Shown here: in pieces, positions 11,901 through 24,990 of the stretch
Numbering within the stretch: position 1 is the first letter of the stretch
Layout: each line of letters begins with the position of its first letter
Assembly: GCA_011109175.1 (NCBI GenBank)
Contig: RDEW01000010.1
Coordinates: 62,001 to 126,000, forward strand
Origin: Dicyema japonicum
Taxonomy: Eukaryota; Dicyemida; Rhombozoa; Dicyemidae
Direction: 5' to 3'
DNA length: 64,000 bases
The notes under the pieces: model-generated
What the model was told of the DNA's origin: nothing
Database searches by the model: none
What the model saw: only the letters and a program-made list of their open reading frames with translations
Made by a program: the position numbers and the translations under genes

Positions 11901-14900
11901 AAATTTTATGAAGATATCCACAACATAGGGGCTCTCCGCTAAGGTTTATGTGAATTAAACTCTTTAGCACGCTAGAGCTGTCCGAGCGTGATAATATCCG
12001 ACTCATAGTCAGAACAGGGAGGTCTCTGGCTGATATAATGTGGCGAAATAGTTGGCATATTCATCAAAGAATTTTAAACTCCACAACAAACCTTGGATCT
12101 CACCAGAGCTTTGACACTTTATGTCTGAAAAACTGAGTGAAGTATTCAAAAGTTTTCACGATTCAGTCCCCTTGATACAAACTCTATCTCCAAAACGGGG
12201 CTGAGGGTTCGCAGTGGAGAAACTCCATCTCGGGAAATCACGACAACGGTGGGAACATCACAGGGAGATTAACTATTTGGCGTTTATTTGGAATCAGCTC
12301 TTATTGACCTCAGATACCTCTTGGACTACCTTCAGGAGATGGCTCTCTCAGTCACGAAGGTTACCCGAATGACCAGATGATCGCAGGCCATGCCATTGGC
12401 GAAGGTCACGATCAATATGAAGTCGGAGGCTACATTCGATGTGGCTTCTACATCGGGACGAACAAGATTTCTTGTGAATGGACCACTAATCTGCTACAGC
12501 TGTCAGCAAATCAGCCACTTTGCATACCAGTGCACGGGAAAGAAAAAATGCTTCCGTTGCGCGGGAGAACACGACACCACCAAGTGTGATGCGGATCCAA
12601 CTCTTGAACGAAAATGTATTAACTGCGGGTCAACACGGCGCAAGATACGAAGGATGCCCTGTATTCATGGAGGCCAGACGAAAGTTAAATTTCTGAATCG
12701 ACAACAGGGAACAGAAACAGACGGATATTATAACCAAGAAATTGGAACCGCCAGGCCAAAAAAGGGTAATTGGCCCAAGAACTAACAAGTACGAAGCTGC
12801 ACCTCTTCCAACGAGAGTCGGCCTACCAAAGGAAAAGTTATCAGGGAGTATTACAAAAGAACTAAAGGAAATAGTATCAAGACTGAAGGAACTAAGCAAC
12901 ATACTCGGGGTGGATTTACACAATATGGTGGACCTGGCCATGGAAAGCTCGGGCCACCAACAAGAAAATTGAAAAGAAACTTGAAGATAGTACTGGTGAA
13001 CGCCCGATCTCTAAAGAAGAGGAATCATGACCTGGCACTACTACTATCGTCCACCAAGATTGACATCCTGGTGGTCAACGAGACCAAAATGAAAAAGACC
13101 AACAACACAATGCTAGAGGGATACAATTCTATAGAAATTCCATGGGTCGAGGTGCAGAAGCTGGTACTGGAACCACATTGTTCTACAGTGAAATTCTACA
13201 GATACGTGAGCCAAAAATTATGAATACACACTGTGAATTTGTTTCCGTCGAGGTGAGAGGCCGTTGGATACACGTCGGTGGAATGTATTCAAAAGACCTT
13301 AGCAAGAGATGTTATTGAACCTAGCTCCAGACTCCATGGACTCTGTTTACAGGTTACGACCTAACATTGAAGAAGGAACAAGACTATCTCAAGAACAATG
13401 TTTGAGGGTAGAGGCAAGCAAACTAAATACCAAAGACCCCTCGTTCTGGAAGTTCTACAAAAAAATAACTGGCCAGAAAAGGAATGACATAAGCCAGAAG
13501 GTGGACTATGTTCTATGGAAGAAGCCCCAGATATTTTTAAGAAACAACTGGACCGCATTCAGGGGGTCAACCCGATGGAGCTTATTTCGAGGGAGATGTT
13601 AGATTTTTCACGTGAAATTTTAACCTACTGTTTGGACGATCTTAAAGATACTGAAATGAAAATAACTACGGAAGAAGTCATGACTGCAATCATGAAATGC
13701 AAGGCTAACGCTCCTGGACTTGACCATCTAAGCATGAGATTGTTCAAAGAAGCCCTAGAGGCTCTATTTCCCATACTGAAGAATTTATTCAATGCAAGCA
13801 TTCATCATGGTCATGTCCCAAAACGCTGGAAATCTTCCATTGTCAGAATGATACTGAAACCGGGAAAATCGAGGGAGGGACTCTCAGCTATAGGCCAATA
13901 AGCCTCATCTGTTCGATCTCCAAGATTATCGAACGAATTATCTTCAGAAGGCTTAACGACCACATAGAAGAAAGTGGTTTCCTCCTCGCAGAACAATGTG
14001 GCTAGAGACCTGGAAAATCATGCACGGACTGCATCTACCAGATGCATTCAACGGTATTGAGAGGTCTGGAAGTCAAAAGACTAGTCAACCTGGTATGTTT
14101 GGATCTGTCCAAGGCTTTTGATAGTGTGTGGCACGAAGCACTCCTATCAAGGCTAGCAGCTACTCAGATCAAAAGAAACTTTCATATGGATAAGGACTTC
14201 CTAACAGGACGGATTTCCCAAGTACGTGTTGGACAAATATGTCAAAAGACATCATACTGAAGAGGGGAGTTCCTCAGGGTTCCGTCTAGAGCCTTCTGCT
14301 ATTCAACATATTCCTCAGACTTCCCAACTCCACCGGATATAAACACAGACTATTGATATACGCCGATGATATTCTGATCACGGATACATCTGGAAATCAA
14401 CTCTTTCGGAAAAAAATATGTCATTCATTGGACAAGTACAGGACTGGTGCACAAAAAGAGGGATGAGATTGTCACGGAGAAGTCCAGCTTCTACGAGTCA
14501 GTCGCCTAAGGAGGCATCATAAGCAGCCTTACTCATTAGAGATTCCTAAAGTAAACTCAATGCGCTACCTCGGGATAGCAATCGACAGGAATGGTTCCTT
14601 CATGGAGGACATAAGACGAAGAAGGAAGAAGGAGCTTCAAGCACTCTTATGCACAAAAAGTTGTTTGTAAGCCTGGAAACCTTCTTGTTCATCTTCATGA
14701 GGATCATCTACCGGAACTGCTATATGGATGCGAGGCATGGTTTTTCTCTTGCCAAAGAGAAAGAATAATGTTACTCATGGAAAAAACCAAGGTCGGCAAT
14801 AAAGTTGGCTTTAGGGAATAGGCTCTGGGATGCTCTCAGTACTGAAGAAGACATGATTCTAACACCTGTTAAAAACATTGTAAAAAAAGGATCGATGGGA
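11900..14900 (+). mobile_element. LINE of Jockey/I type with CCHC ORF1, EN and RT (decayed)
   Basis: ORF1 (about 12,390-12,785) carries gag-like zinc knuckles: CYSCQQISHFAYQC, then CFRCAGEHDTTKC, then a partial CINCGS. ORF2 starts near 12,969 with an APE endonuclease N-terminus (VLVNARSLKKRNHD ... ILVVNETKM). The RT follows: MTAIMKCKANAPGLDHLS (13,680), YRPISLICSISKIIERI (13,890), VCLDLSKAFDSVW (motif A, 14,100), RGVPQGS (motif B, 14,270) and LLIYADDILIT (motif C, 14,350). Several frameshifts and stops (for example a TAG before RPGKSCTD) make it non-functional. ORF1 overlaps or abuts ORF2, as usual in this group. Part of the endonuclease appears deleted near 13,220-13,300. Confidence 0.85.
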
Positions 14901-14909
14901 TGCAACGAT

Positions 14910-16450
14910 AAAAGGTAACTAAATGGAGTGTGGATGCATCGGAAGTGTCCAGGCCGCATAGGCGGACACGGGACAAACTAGTATCTTCCCTTCCATTTCA
15001 AAAATCTGCTCAGAAGATATGGAGAGAAATTAAACAACTTGGTCCAAAAGGAAATTTTAAAAGACAACAGACGGATCAGCACAGTCTTAACAAGCTCATG
15101 AAATATTACGCCAATATAAGCACAAACCTTTCAGGAAAATGGATGGGCCTTCTTTATCCTCAATAAGACCGAAGAGAACACAGCCGATTAACTTTATCTC
15201 TCATTCAGATGTCAGTGAGGGATTTAAGAAAATAAATTCTTCCCTTTCACGTGGGCCAGATTCTATCCCTGGTATTTTACTAAAACACCTTGGACCTATT
15301 GCGATTGATGCAATCACAGTGATATTCAACTATTCAATAAACTTATAACCCCGTTCCTTCCTTTTTCGACCTCACAACATGGATTTAGAAGTAGGCATTC
15401 AACTTCCACCCAACTAACTTCCCTCAACCAATTTATCATTGAAGGTTTTAACACAAATCCTCGTCACCTCAAAACAGTCGTCTGTTCGATCGATTTACAA
15501 AAGGCCTTCGACTCTGTCTCAAAGAAAATCCTAACCCGGAAATTATTTACTCTCTCCGTCAACCCCAATACAAAACTTTGGCTTGCTAACTTCATAAATG
15601 GAAGAAGGGCCCGTGTATACATGGATGGGACCAAATCAATTTCAAGATTACTACCCAATGGTGTCCCACAAGGTTCCCCTTTATCACCCGCCTTATTTAA
15701 CTTATACATGTCCGATTTGCCGAAACCCGATAATAAAGACGATTTCATCCTTTCATATGCTGATGACTTATTAATCGGATCCCGCGACCAAGATATCCCA
15801 AAGGCATCAGAAAGACTACAAGAATACCTTCACAAGATTCAAATTAGCTAAATTATAACCGGCTTGATAGATCTACTGAAAAATCTTCTTCGTCTTTATT
15901 TACCTCAGACAAAAGACTTGGACAAATGACAGTGGATATTTATCAACCAGACAAAAATACCTTTCACGAAGAAACTGAAAATCTTGGGGATCACCTTCGA
16001 CACACACATGTCTTTTCACCTCACGTCGATGCGGTCTCTGGAAGCTGCTCAAGAAAGCTAGGGATAATCAAAACTATTTTCGGTAGCATTAAAACTTCTA
16101 TCCCAGCTTTGAAATTGTTGTACAAACAATTCATTGAGCCTTCTGTCAGCTATGCCTGTACGTCATGGGGAATCAATCTGTCCTGGACGAACAAACAAAG
16201 AATCTGGACATTCAGGCCTTAACAGCCACTACTATTAGTAATCTCGGGAAACTAGAAAAACTAATACCCTCATCACTTGAAGAGCTTATCCGACAAAATG
16301 GAAAAGGATTTGCAACCCTGTGCAAGCAGTGCAACTCTCAACAATACGCAGCCACGACGTGGCAAACAAATTGTTTTTGTGCAACACTGCATTCTCTGGT
16401 CGTGCATGCAACATAACCACTTGGATGGGCGAACGAAAAAACCAAGATGT
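14910..16450 (+). mobile_element. LINE, family A (Jockey/CR1-like), RT portion
   Basis: Pieces in order: KIWREIKQLGPKGNF and LMKYYANIST (pre-RT, 15,010-15,120), KINSSLSRGPDSIPGILL (15,230), QHGFRSRHSTSTQLTSL (15,380), VCSIDLQKAFDSVS (motif A, 15,490), LLPNGVPQGSPLSPALFNL (motif B, 15,650), LSYADDLLIGS (motif C, 15,750) and a C-terminal region LLYKQFIEPSVSYACTSWG (16,110). A deletion removes the part between fingers and palm around 15,345. Related copies in this window lie at 27,720, 34,009 and 51,481. Inactive. Confidence 0.85.
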
Positions 16451-18530
16451 AAAACTAGTCCCTATATATAACCAAATTGTTATATTATATTCCGGATTAA
16501 CGACAAACGCTATCTTATAAACGCACGCTCATACAAAGGTTCAACAACTGTCAGCGATCACAGAATGGTTATTGTCCCCTTCAGCATGGCGAAACATGGT
16601 ATAAAACATAAGAAACATAACAACATTACAAACAATAATATTGAGAATACAAGAAATAACTACGCAACGGAAAAACTGATCTCTAATCCAGATGCAGTCA
16701 TAAATTACCAAAAATACATCTGCTCTCATCTGAAGGACCTAACAGTAGGAATTTCGTGGGATCGCACAAAGAATATAATAAACGAAGCAGCAAACCTGTA
16801 CCTCGGAACGCGGGAGATGGCCAGTAAGGGTCGGACGATACATACGCAACTAGCAAAGAAGTTCAAAGAAATCCATACAAAAAACTAAACCAAAAAGACT
16901 ATAACAAGAGAAAAGCCCTTCAGGGGCAGAAAGACAAAATCCGAAGAAAAATCTGGAGACTGAACAAGACACTCCATCAAGAAGAACTGCTTCGCAAAAT
17001 CAATGAAGTATCCAAACTAAATGATAATTTACAAATGTATATGGCCGCTTGTTTACTACGCCACACAAATCGGAAGGAACGAATAATCATCAAAGACAAA
17101 AATGGCAAGACATTACTGAATACTGAAAAGCAAACGGAGGTAATTGCACACATTTTGAAAAACTTTTAATGTGACTACAGCAATTCCCTCATTCAAAGAA
17201 AAGCCTAGACCTTTGAAAGGACCAATTACATTTTTGAAAGTAAAAACAACATGTCAAAAACTAAAAGATAACAGAAGCCCTGGATCAGATACGATAAACC
17301 CAGAATTACTGAAATACGGCACTGACCCCCTTTTTAAAAAAATCGCTACACTACTAAATAAAATGTTTTCAAATAACTCAGCCTTGCCCCTGGCAACGGG
17401 ATTACTAATACTTATACAAAAACCCAATAAACCCAAAGGACCGGTTGAAAACTTACGACCAATTATATTATCAAATTCTTTACGGAAGTCTTAGCTAACA
17501 TTGTATTGGAACGAATAAAAGGACCCGCCTATGAATACCTACCCGAAAGTTAAAGTGGGTTCAGAGAAGGAAGATCAACAGGTAGTGCAGTCTGGAGTCA
17601 CAGATGGAGATGTGCAACACATCAAAGATATTGCAATGCCACCCAAATTCTGGGAATCAAAAGCTTTTGATTCGGTTAACAGGAACAAATTGATGACAGT
17701 GTTGGAAGGGTTTATTGACGAATCGAGTCTAAGAATGATTCAAATCCTTCTATCTAATACAGAGCTCATTGTGAGAGTTGAAAAACCTACTCAAGAAAAT
17801 TTGAAACAAACACAGTCACTCCTCAGGGACTCCCTCTTTCCGCTACTATTCACAATATACTTGGAGGCCGCTATGAGGGAACTGAGACCATTATACCAAG
17901 GAAAAATAGAAGAAGTGATTTATGCTGATGAGGTCACCTAATCTCTGAAGACAAACAACTACTGGAGCATGTACTAGAAAAAGCACCAGATATACTTGGG
18001 AAATGGTTTCTCACCATGAACAAGGAAAAAACAGAACGGATAGAAATAAGACGAATGAATAACTCACTCGATGAGAAATGGAGACATACAAAGAAACTTG
18101 GCTCCCTATTCTTAGATAGTGAAGATATCATATGGAGAAAAACCATAGCATTACACAGGCTGAAATACCTATGGCTAAAACGGAAAGGGAATAACATAAA
18201 ACAAAGGATAATGTTATACGACACCTTTATCAATCCAATCCTCTTATACTACTCTGGGACCTAGGGCACCTCAAAAGAGGAATTGAAGAGGCTAGACTCA
18301 TTTCACAGGAATCATTTAAGAAACATAACTGGAATGTCCTGGCCATCCAAGATCTTGCGGAAAGGACTGTATAATAAGTGTGACTGTGCACCATTAAGTC
18401 TCGAGATCATTAGCTCTCGTTGGAGAATTTTGGACACGTCCTGAGGTTGGATCCTAGACTTTGAAGCTAGAGGGGCTAAAACTGAGAAAGAATCCATGCA
18501 TCAAAGCAGGATTTTTAATAAAACGTAATT
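16451..18530 (+). mobile_element. LINE, family B, copy on plus strand (EN tail + RT + C-terminus)
   Basis: It begins in the endonuclease C-terminus (INARSYKGSTTVSDHRMVIV; SDH is the catalytic His motif). RT pieces follow: KDNRSPGSDTINPELLKY (17,265), ILIQKPNKPKGPVENLRPI (17,410), KAFDSVNRNKL (motif A, 17,660), a damaged motif B near 17,820 (LRDSLFPLLFTIYLEAAM), EEVIYADEVT (motif C with the second Asp of YADD changed to Glu, 17,910) and GSLFLDSEDIIWRKTIALH (18,090). The D-to-E change in the catalytic pair and the frameshifts show it is dead. Confidence 0.8.
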
Positions 18531-18539
18531 CCCAATAAC

Positions 18540-19900
18540 TATCGCTATGTCTTGGTCTTTAATAAAATTTTATGTCAACAACCCAAGACCATGGTAATCC
18601 AAACTAATTATCACATGATCCTGATACATTCCTAACAGCGACCTCATCTTTGCCCACTGTTCTTTCCTCGTTCCCTCGCATGAACGTACATGACTGATTT
18701 TTTCGCAACCTTTGCATTTTCCTCATATTTGTCAAGATATGGGTGGTACCAATGAGAAGCATGCATATGAGGAATACTGTTCGATATACTGTATGACACG
18801 TTTATCATGACCGGGTGAGTATCACTCTTCCATATTCCCGATAAACTTTTATACGTTCAGTCCGATAAACTTATAACTCATGGTTACTGTCTTCCTTTCC
18901 AATATTTTGTCCGAGGTAAAAAAAACGTAGTAGACGACTTCTCTGCATTAACCATGAGCCAATTTCCATTTTCAGGCGTTAGTCGGTCCAGATTAATTTG
19001 TATTCTTTCTGTGGCCTTCTGGATATCCCGATCTCCCGAAGCCAAATGAATATAATCCGCCTAAAAGAGTAGAATATCATTATCAGATTCAAGAGTCGGG
19101 AGTGAGACATTTAATCTAAAAGTAATATCAAAGCAAACAATGCCGACAGGGAAATCCAGACTTGAAATATTGGAGGTCTCTGGTCTGATAGCCTTGTATG
19201 TACTCCCAGAGAAGTACTTATGAATACGAGAGGACAGATCAGTCAGATTACCTACAAATGATAAAGAACCTCACCAAATTTAGAGACAGGAGCCTTATCC
19301 CTCAAAATCGGTCTGATCTTTCTAATTCCTGTAAAATTCTCATTCCCAAGGAATGAATAGTCGAACTCGTCGTACCTAATGACTGCATCCCTTATCTAAA
19401 TTAAGGGATTATAATACTTTTCTTATAAGTTCAAATCCACCAGCATCATATGCTCCCAAATCCACGGAATCCTTGCATTCCTTATAGTTCTGACTTAGAG
19501 TACATTTTAAAACACGAGAAAACGCTTGGGGAGTCCGCCTTTGAACACGTGGGGATATCGGATGGTCCTGAGAATCATTTTTAGGGTATCTCCCTGCAGT
19601 TACATAAACAACTACCTTTTTGGGAGCAGAAAAATCCATTTCTACTTTGAGTTTCACGTGGAGGTGTTGTCTGTCAAACATTGAAGAATGAAGAAGTTGT
19701 TGTAGCATCAAAATGGAATCCGAGAGACTGAATTTTTGTGGGAGATACCAATTTCCAATGACTATTCGGCTATCCTTTGGAGCCTCAGTGAGGGCTGTGG
19801 GAATGTTGGAATCGATTTTCTTAACTCGTCTAAGATTTTTAACTTTTTTTTATCCTTAGGTCTGAATATTTAATTTTTGTGGATTTTCCTGCTTTCTTGT
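18540..19900 (-). pseudogene. Decayed Jockey-like LINE (minus strand)
   Basis: On the minus strand 19,120-18,920 reads NDILLF(stop)ADYIHLASGDRDIQ, then KATERIQINLDRLTPENGN and LMVNAE. This is a damaged YADD-type motif C with the following palm/thumb, giving an RT family not obviously A or B. Upstream, minus-strand frame 19,711-19,409 is open for 100 codons but I could not match it to a domain. Extent is approximate. Confidence 0.55.
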
Positions 19901-22013
19901 TTTTTATCTTACTGTTCCTTATAACTCATTCTTAAGGAATACTCTATTCCACCTGATTTCACTCAGAATTTACAAGTTTTTTTTGCTTTCCTAAGTGCGC
20001 ATTATAGATGAGGATAGCCAACGCCCTGGAATTGAACAGTATTGTCTAGATATTTTTGCTCAATTGAAATGTACGAATGTGACACCAAGATATTTTATCT
20101 TACATGCGCCGCTACGGAAACTTCACAAACGGCCACTCTGGGGATTAGAAATAATGACCCTTAAGGCGGATATTTGATATTGCCCTGGCACTGGCGGTAA
20201 ATTTAAGGAATTGCCAAGATATTATGAGGTGAATACACCCCTGATTAGTGGTTTTATCCCGAAATCTCTTATCTTGTTCAAAAGAAGAGATATGTGCTTT
20301 CTCTAAAGATATGTACCAAATACACTTACAAAAAATGTGAAGGGCATCAACCAGCAAAATGGGAATAATCTATCTTCCACATGGATAAACGTAGAAATGT
20401 TATGATTTGGTAGACCACTCTGTACCTCCTTGTGAGTTTTATAAATACTTAGGTTACATGGGAAAAATAATGGAAATTTTCTGAAAGTAGTCATGGATAG
20501 ACCGGATCAGACATAATGATGAAGGCAGTATACTTCTTTGAACATGATTCTGATAATCTGCTACTAATGTGCTGACTTCTCGATGGAATGAATGGTTATC
20601 GATACTCCGTGGAACTTGAAAATAAGTCTTGAAAGGCAATCTTTAATATTGTAAAACAAGGATAGATATCTGAGGAAGACTAATATATTCCAAGTTATCA
20701 ATGAAAATCTTCTATTTTTGAAAAATTATGATAAAGGCCGGATGACGTATTGACCATGCCGCGGAGCTAAGGGGGTGTCAAATCTGTTCAAGTCATCGTT
20801 GCTCGTGGGATCTGCAACGTGAACTGCTGAAGAATCGAAGTGGAGGAAGTACCGTTGCATTGGGAATCAGTTTGCATAGCAGAGATCTTTTAACAATTAT
20901 GGATTAATCAACGGTTTGCAAGAAGGTTAAAAATTTGTGGGCTATAAGGCTACTCGTATTAGAAATCCATTACACAAGGATCAATAAAGCGGCAGATGTA
21001 TACATTGTCGCAGAATGTAGCGCATCGTCAAGTCAGGGAAATTAAAAACATTCGTTAATTATATTATCACTACTCAGAGGGTCAAAATACACCACGCTAA
21101 TGACAGAGACTGACAGAACAAGTCTGATGTTTTTGAATATGACAAATTTTGATCATTAAGTTTGAGTCACATCTAAAGAATCACTTAAATGCACTCAAGT
21201 TGTGAGATTGCACAAATACTTTGTAATTGCTGATGAAATAAGGCTACTTTAGTGAACCTTAATGAAATCATCCCGATTGCTTCAACATGTGGCTAAACTA
21301 TCAATCTGACTCCAGTCTCAAGATGTTGAGAAAATTACAAAATTAATATATCATCTAAAAAAATTAAAAAAACCATAACACGCGCTCCTGTTTTATTGTT
21401 TGAGTGACATCAATCGATGTAACTGAGTCTTTCCGTCGGTTACCGCATGGGAGCAACTCAGCCAGGTACGGCACCACCTCAACCTTCCAACCAATTAAAA
21501 AATCGTTATATGCATGTCTTACTGTGAATTAGATTTTCGATCTCTACTAACTCGATGACAATTCTCTTATGGTTCTTAACTTGATATCAAGCATCATTTT
21601 CATTACATTTTCGAAATCCCAAACATAAATATTCCCTTATGGCAGTAGACACATTCAAATTTTCTATTTTATAAATGGAGTTTAGACTGATTGAAGAAAA
21701 TAGGAGTTATCGTCTAATTAAGGGACCCAATGTCTATGTATCGATCCATTATGTTTTGTATTGAATCCCGAATTATTCCTCATAAAGTTCATTCTCATAT
21801 CTTAGGAAGTATTCCAGGAATGAAATTACTTTCAACCCAAGTTTTCGAGATTTAAGCTGATTGTAGTAAAATTGCCTTTAAAGTAAATTAGCCCTGACTA
21901 AGAGGAACCTCCACCTAATTCAATTCTGAGAACTATTGCTAGCTGATCGTTTCAAGCTCCTAACAATATCCATATTTAATTAAGATAATCTTATTAGTAT
22001 TAAATAAACCAAA
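19900..22013. other. Gene-poor stretch
   Basis: No coding region with recognisable homology. One segment near 20,845-20,885 shares a short coding-like phrase (KYRCIG, one frame) and near-identical bases with 24,695-24,730, so it is probably a dispersed repeat. The rest is AT-rich sequence with no structure I could support. Confidence 0.45.
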
Positions 22014-24476
22014 TTAACCGTAATTATTGTATTTCAGCGTGTTTTTCAAAAAATCGGAGTAATCAAAAGACTCTGGTTCTGTTGTAGGATATTCATATGG
22101 TTTCATGTTGCTCATACAATATTCTGCTGTTTCCTCTCCTAGGTTATCTATGAGGACTTGTTTGGTTATGTAGGACTGCATTCTTATAATCAACACAACC
22201 TTTCCATTGGCCAGCACACGGAAGCAGCTTGTCAGATTTTCATTAGCTTGGCGATTTAGTTCGATCATATATTGGAAGAATACTTGGAAGGTGACAAATC
22301 CCACATCTCCCTTGTCTAACTGTCTCCACAACTCATCAAAGGCTTGATCCTTAAATATTACAAATAGAATACATTCTCAACAACAACGGTATTGCAGCCT
22401 AGGGATATGAGACAACTCTTGAATTCATCACAATTGAGTCTTTTATCATCGTCTTTGTCAAAATAAGCGAAAGAGTTTTTATATTCAGTGATATTTTCTT
22501 GGGAAATCTTTGCAGAGGCAATTCGGCTATGTCTTTGTGTTTCTATTTCCCGATGAATGGAGGAGATATAAGAACGTAACTTTCCGTAATCCATCTTCAA
22601 TTTCTGGACGCAATAACCAATATTCCTGGCCTCAAACATTTTAGTCTCCACGAGTTTCTGTATTAAAACCAAACAAAACCTGATAATTTTTTTCAACGTC
22701 ATTAATCCGGGACTCAAACCCGGCAACCTCCTTTCCGCATTTCGCTAAAAAGTCAAGCTCACCGTCAAGCTTATCAGGGTCCAATAGTTGAAGTTTATTG
22801 ACCTCCCTAGTCATATTTTTAATCCAATCATTTGCTTCCACCACAGAGCTTTTGAATTCCTCCTTGATAGTTTGCATCTGAGAATATTGTGATATATTAC
22901 ATTTTTTTGTGTTTGGATTTGTTCTCGCAATTCGTTTAATCGTCTTGCACTGATTTCATTCAATATATTCTTCATCAACAACTTATCCCCCAAACAATCT
23001 CGTAGGCGGACATACTTCACTGCTAAGTCCATATTTAGCATTGGCTACAATAATGTAGTTCATCGTACTTTAACTCCAAGGTTGAGCGTCTTGTAATTCG
23101 ACTTAAGCCAATTTTTAATTGACTGACCTCCCCCATAAAATGAATTTAAAAGACGAGGAAATAAACCAAGTCTAAGCCTCACAAACAGAAATACAATTCA
23201 ATCAAAGGAAATAACCAATCCTCAAAGTCCTTTTCAGCGACACTCAACTTAATCCACTCTCTTTCAATGTCCTAGCGTGATTGAAATGAATTACAGAAAT
23301 GTGGTGTCCCCCCTCGGGAATAAAAGACGGCATCCTTGAAAGTTTGAGTCGCATTTGTAGTGTATAGTACAGGTTCTGTAATTCAATCAATCCCTTGTAA
23401 CGTTCAGGCTTATCAGTGATTCCATGTTTGTTGTAATTCTCCAATATTTCGTAACAATTTTCTAACGAATTTATATTCGGTCTCATTATGAGCCATTTGA
23501 TAGTCATTGGGACCCAATCAAATAACTAAGATCACATTAAGAGACAACGTCACTGCTAATACTTTGGTAGTTATCGATCATACGTTGACATTCTCTGTTA
23601 TTCTTTAAAGCTAAGTGGATGGTTTCCGTGGCTTTCACAGCCTAAAGTCAAGATATCATTTAACCTTCTCATTGGCAGTAAACCGGTGGTAAAACGTGGA
23701 GATGTAGACCATAACTGACAGTTCATCGACTTTTCCAGGTTTTAATAAATCTCGTATAAAATTATGGGGGAACACTCAATATCCAACATTTGTGGAATTT
23801 CAAGTTTGTGTTCGGCCACGTGGAAAGCGTCAGTTAGATTATTTCTGGGATTTAGTGTCTGTAAGTGATTATTATTGTTAACATTGTATTTGTTTAAATT
23901 TATTAAGTCGGGTCTGTGTCGATGAATAAGAGCTCCAAAGGCCATCCCGTCCTTAAAACTGTGTTGTATATAAATATAGACCTGGTGTGAAAATTCTGGA
24001 TGTCGACTCCCTTGTAACCAGCAGTTTTCAGTTGACACCATAACAGCAACCCTTCGTTTGAGGATTTTTCTGTGTTTGATATGATAAATACCCTCAATCA
24101 CAATGTCTTGGATGGCAAATCTGCGGATAATAGTCCAAATCATTCCCAAGGTCATTTTAACGTTTCCATCAACAATTTCTAACATAACATAATCTCAACC
24201 CTCAGCGGCAATGGACCCCACATTAACTCCCTTGCTTGCTATAAACTTCAAGGCAATGTTGAAATTGACAATTTTGTGAATTCTCATTCCCTTCTTGTAT
24301 GTTATGGGGATTCGTTCATTCGACAGAATTTCTAATAATTTTATTAAATTTTGTCCATCCATAAAATCTTTTTCAATATTTTGTATTTGTACGTTAATTT
24401 TCTTTAAGTGATTATTACACCATTCAGTAAAGGACTGGTTATTACATTCACTACCATTTTTTGTTGCTCCACCCAT
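22014..24476 (-). CDS. ACTN: Alpha-actinin with a shortened spectrin rod
   Basis: Actin cross-linking cytoskeletal protein. Thirteen introns of 21-24 nt fit the frame exactly: 24179-24199, 24070-24091, 23959-23981, 23751-23773, 23642-23664, 23526-23548, 23272-23294, 23172-23194, 23045-23068, 22878-22900, 22658-22679, 22350-22372, 22176-22199. They give 721 residues. Two CH domains form the actin-binding region ([11 protein letters not shown] ... ENDF-like IENDFMDG equivalent [45 protein letters not shown]). The first spectrin repeat is clear ([17 protein letters not shown]) and so is the last ([15 protein letters not shown] ... [11 protein letters not shown]). Repeats 2-3 are reduced to about 45 residues. 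The C-terminal EF-hand region has [14 protein letters not shown] and CLISLG, a degenerate second loop, and [10 protein letters not shown]. Family members are about 890 residues, so roughly 170 are missing. Start ATG at 24476. Confidence 0.94.
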
Positions 24477-24990
24477 GCTTCATCAAGCAGTCCCTCTCGC
24501 TTATTTGAGGTCATTTGGGAGTGGGTAATCTATAACTGAATATACGGTTTTAACGAATATATTACTTATCAACCACGTCCAGAAAACAAGTTAAGCTGAT
24601 TTTTATTATAATCTATCACTACTTAATTTAATTTGAATACCATTGGTGTGTTCTCTTGCTTTTAATGAAAGTCTTCCTTTTCGAATCTCACCTGAAGATC
24701 CAAAAAGAAAGAAGTACCGCTGCATTGGAGACCGTTTTGCTTTCCAGCTAATCTCCGTTTATACGTCTGATTATTAGGGAGATTATTGTCAAATATTAAT
24801 CAAAAGTTATAAAAGTCAAAAAAGTCAAAATTTTTGGTAATGTCAAAAAAAATCAAAATTTAATTTTTAGGTCAATTTATTGATTTTTATGTTGATTATT
24901 ATTAGCACTTATCGCTATGTCATAGGACTTGACAAAGCATGTGCAACACGAGTTAGCAAATCACTGGTTAGTTTCATCCACTTCCTCCTA
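24477..24990. other. Intergenic with AT-rich repeat
   Basis: Upstream of the alpha-actinin start. Contains the short phrase shared with 20,845-20,885 (at about 24,695-24,730). A block at 24,780-24,900 is rich in GTCAAAA/TTTTGAC motifs and bounded by attattag-like phrases. This block resembles a small MITE-like repeat and shares motifs with 640-840. No gene is visible. Confidence 0.4.

Noticed and set aside
22680-22720. tRNA T-arm-like phrase (gactcaaacccggc)
   Set aside because: It lies inside a clearly coding alpha-actinin exon (GFESRIND), and no D-arm or acceptor stem surrounds it.
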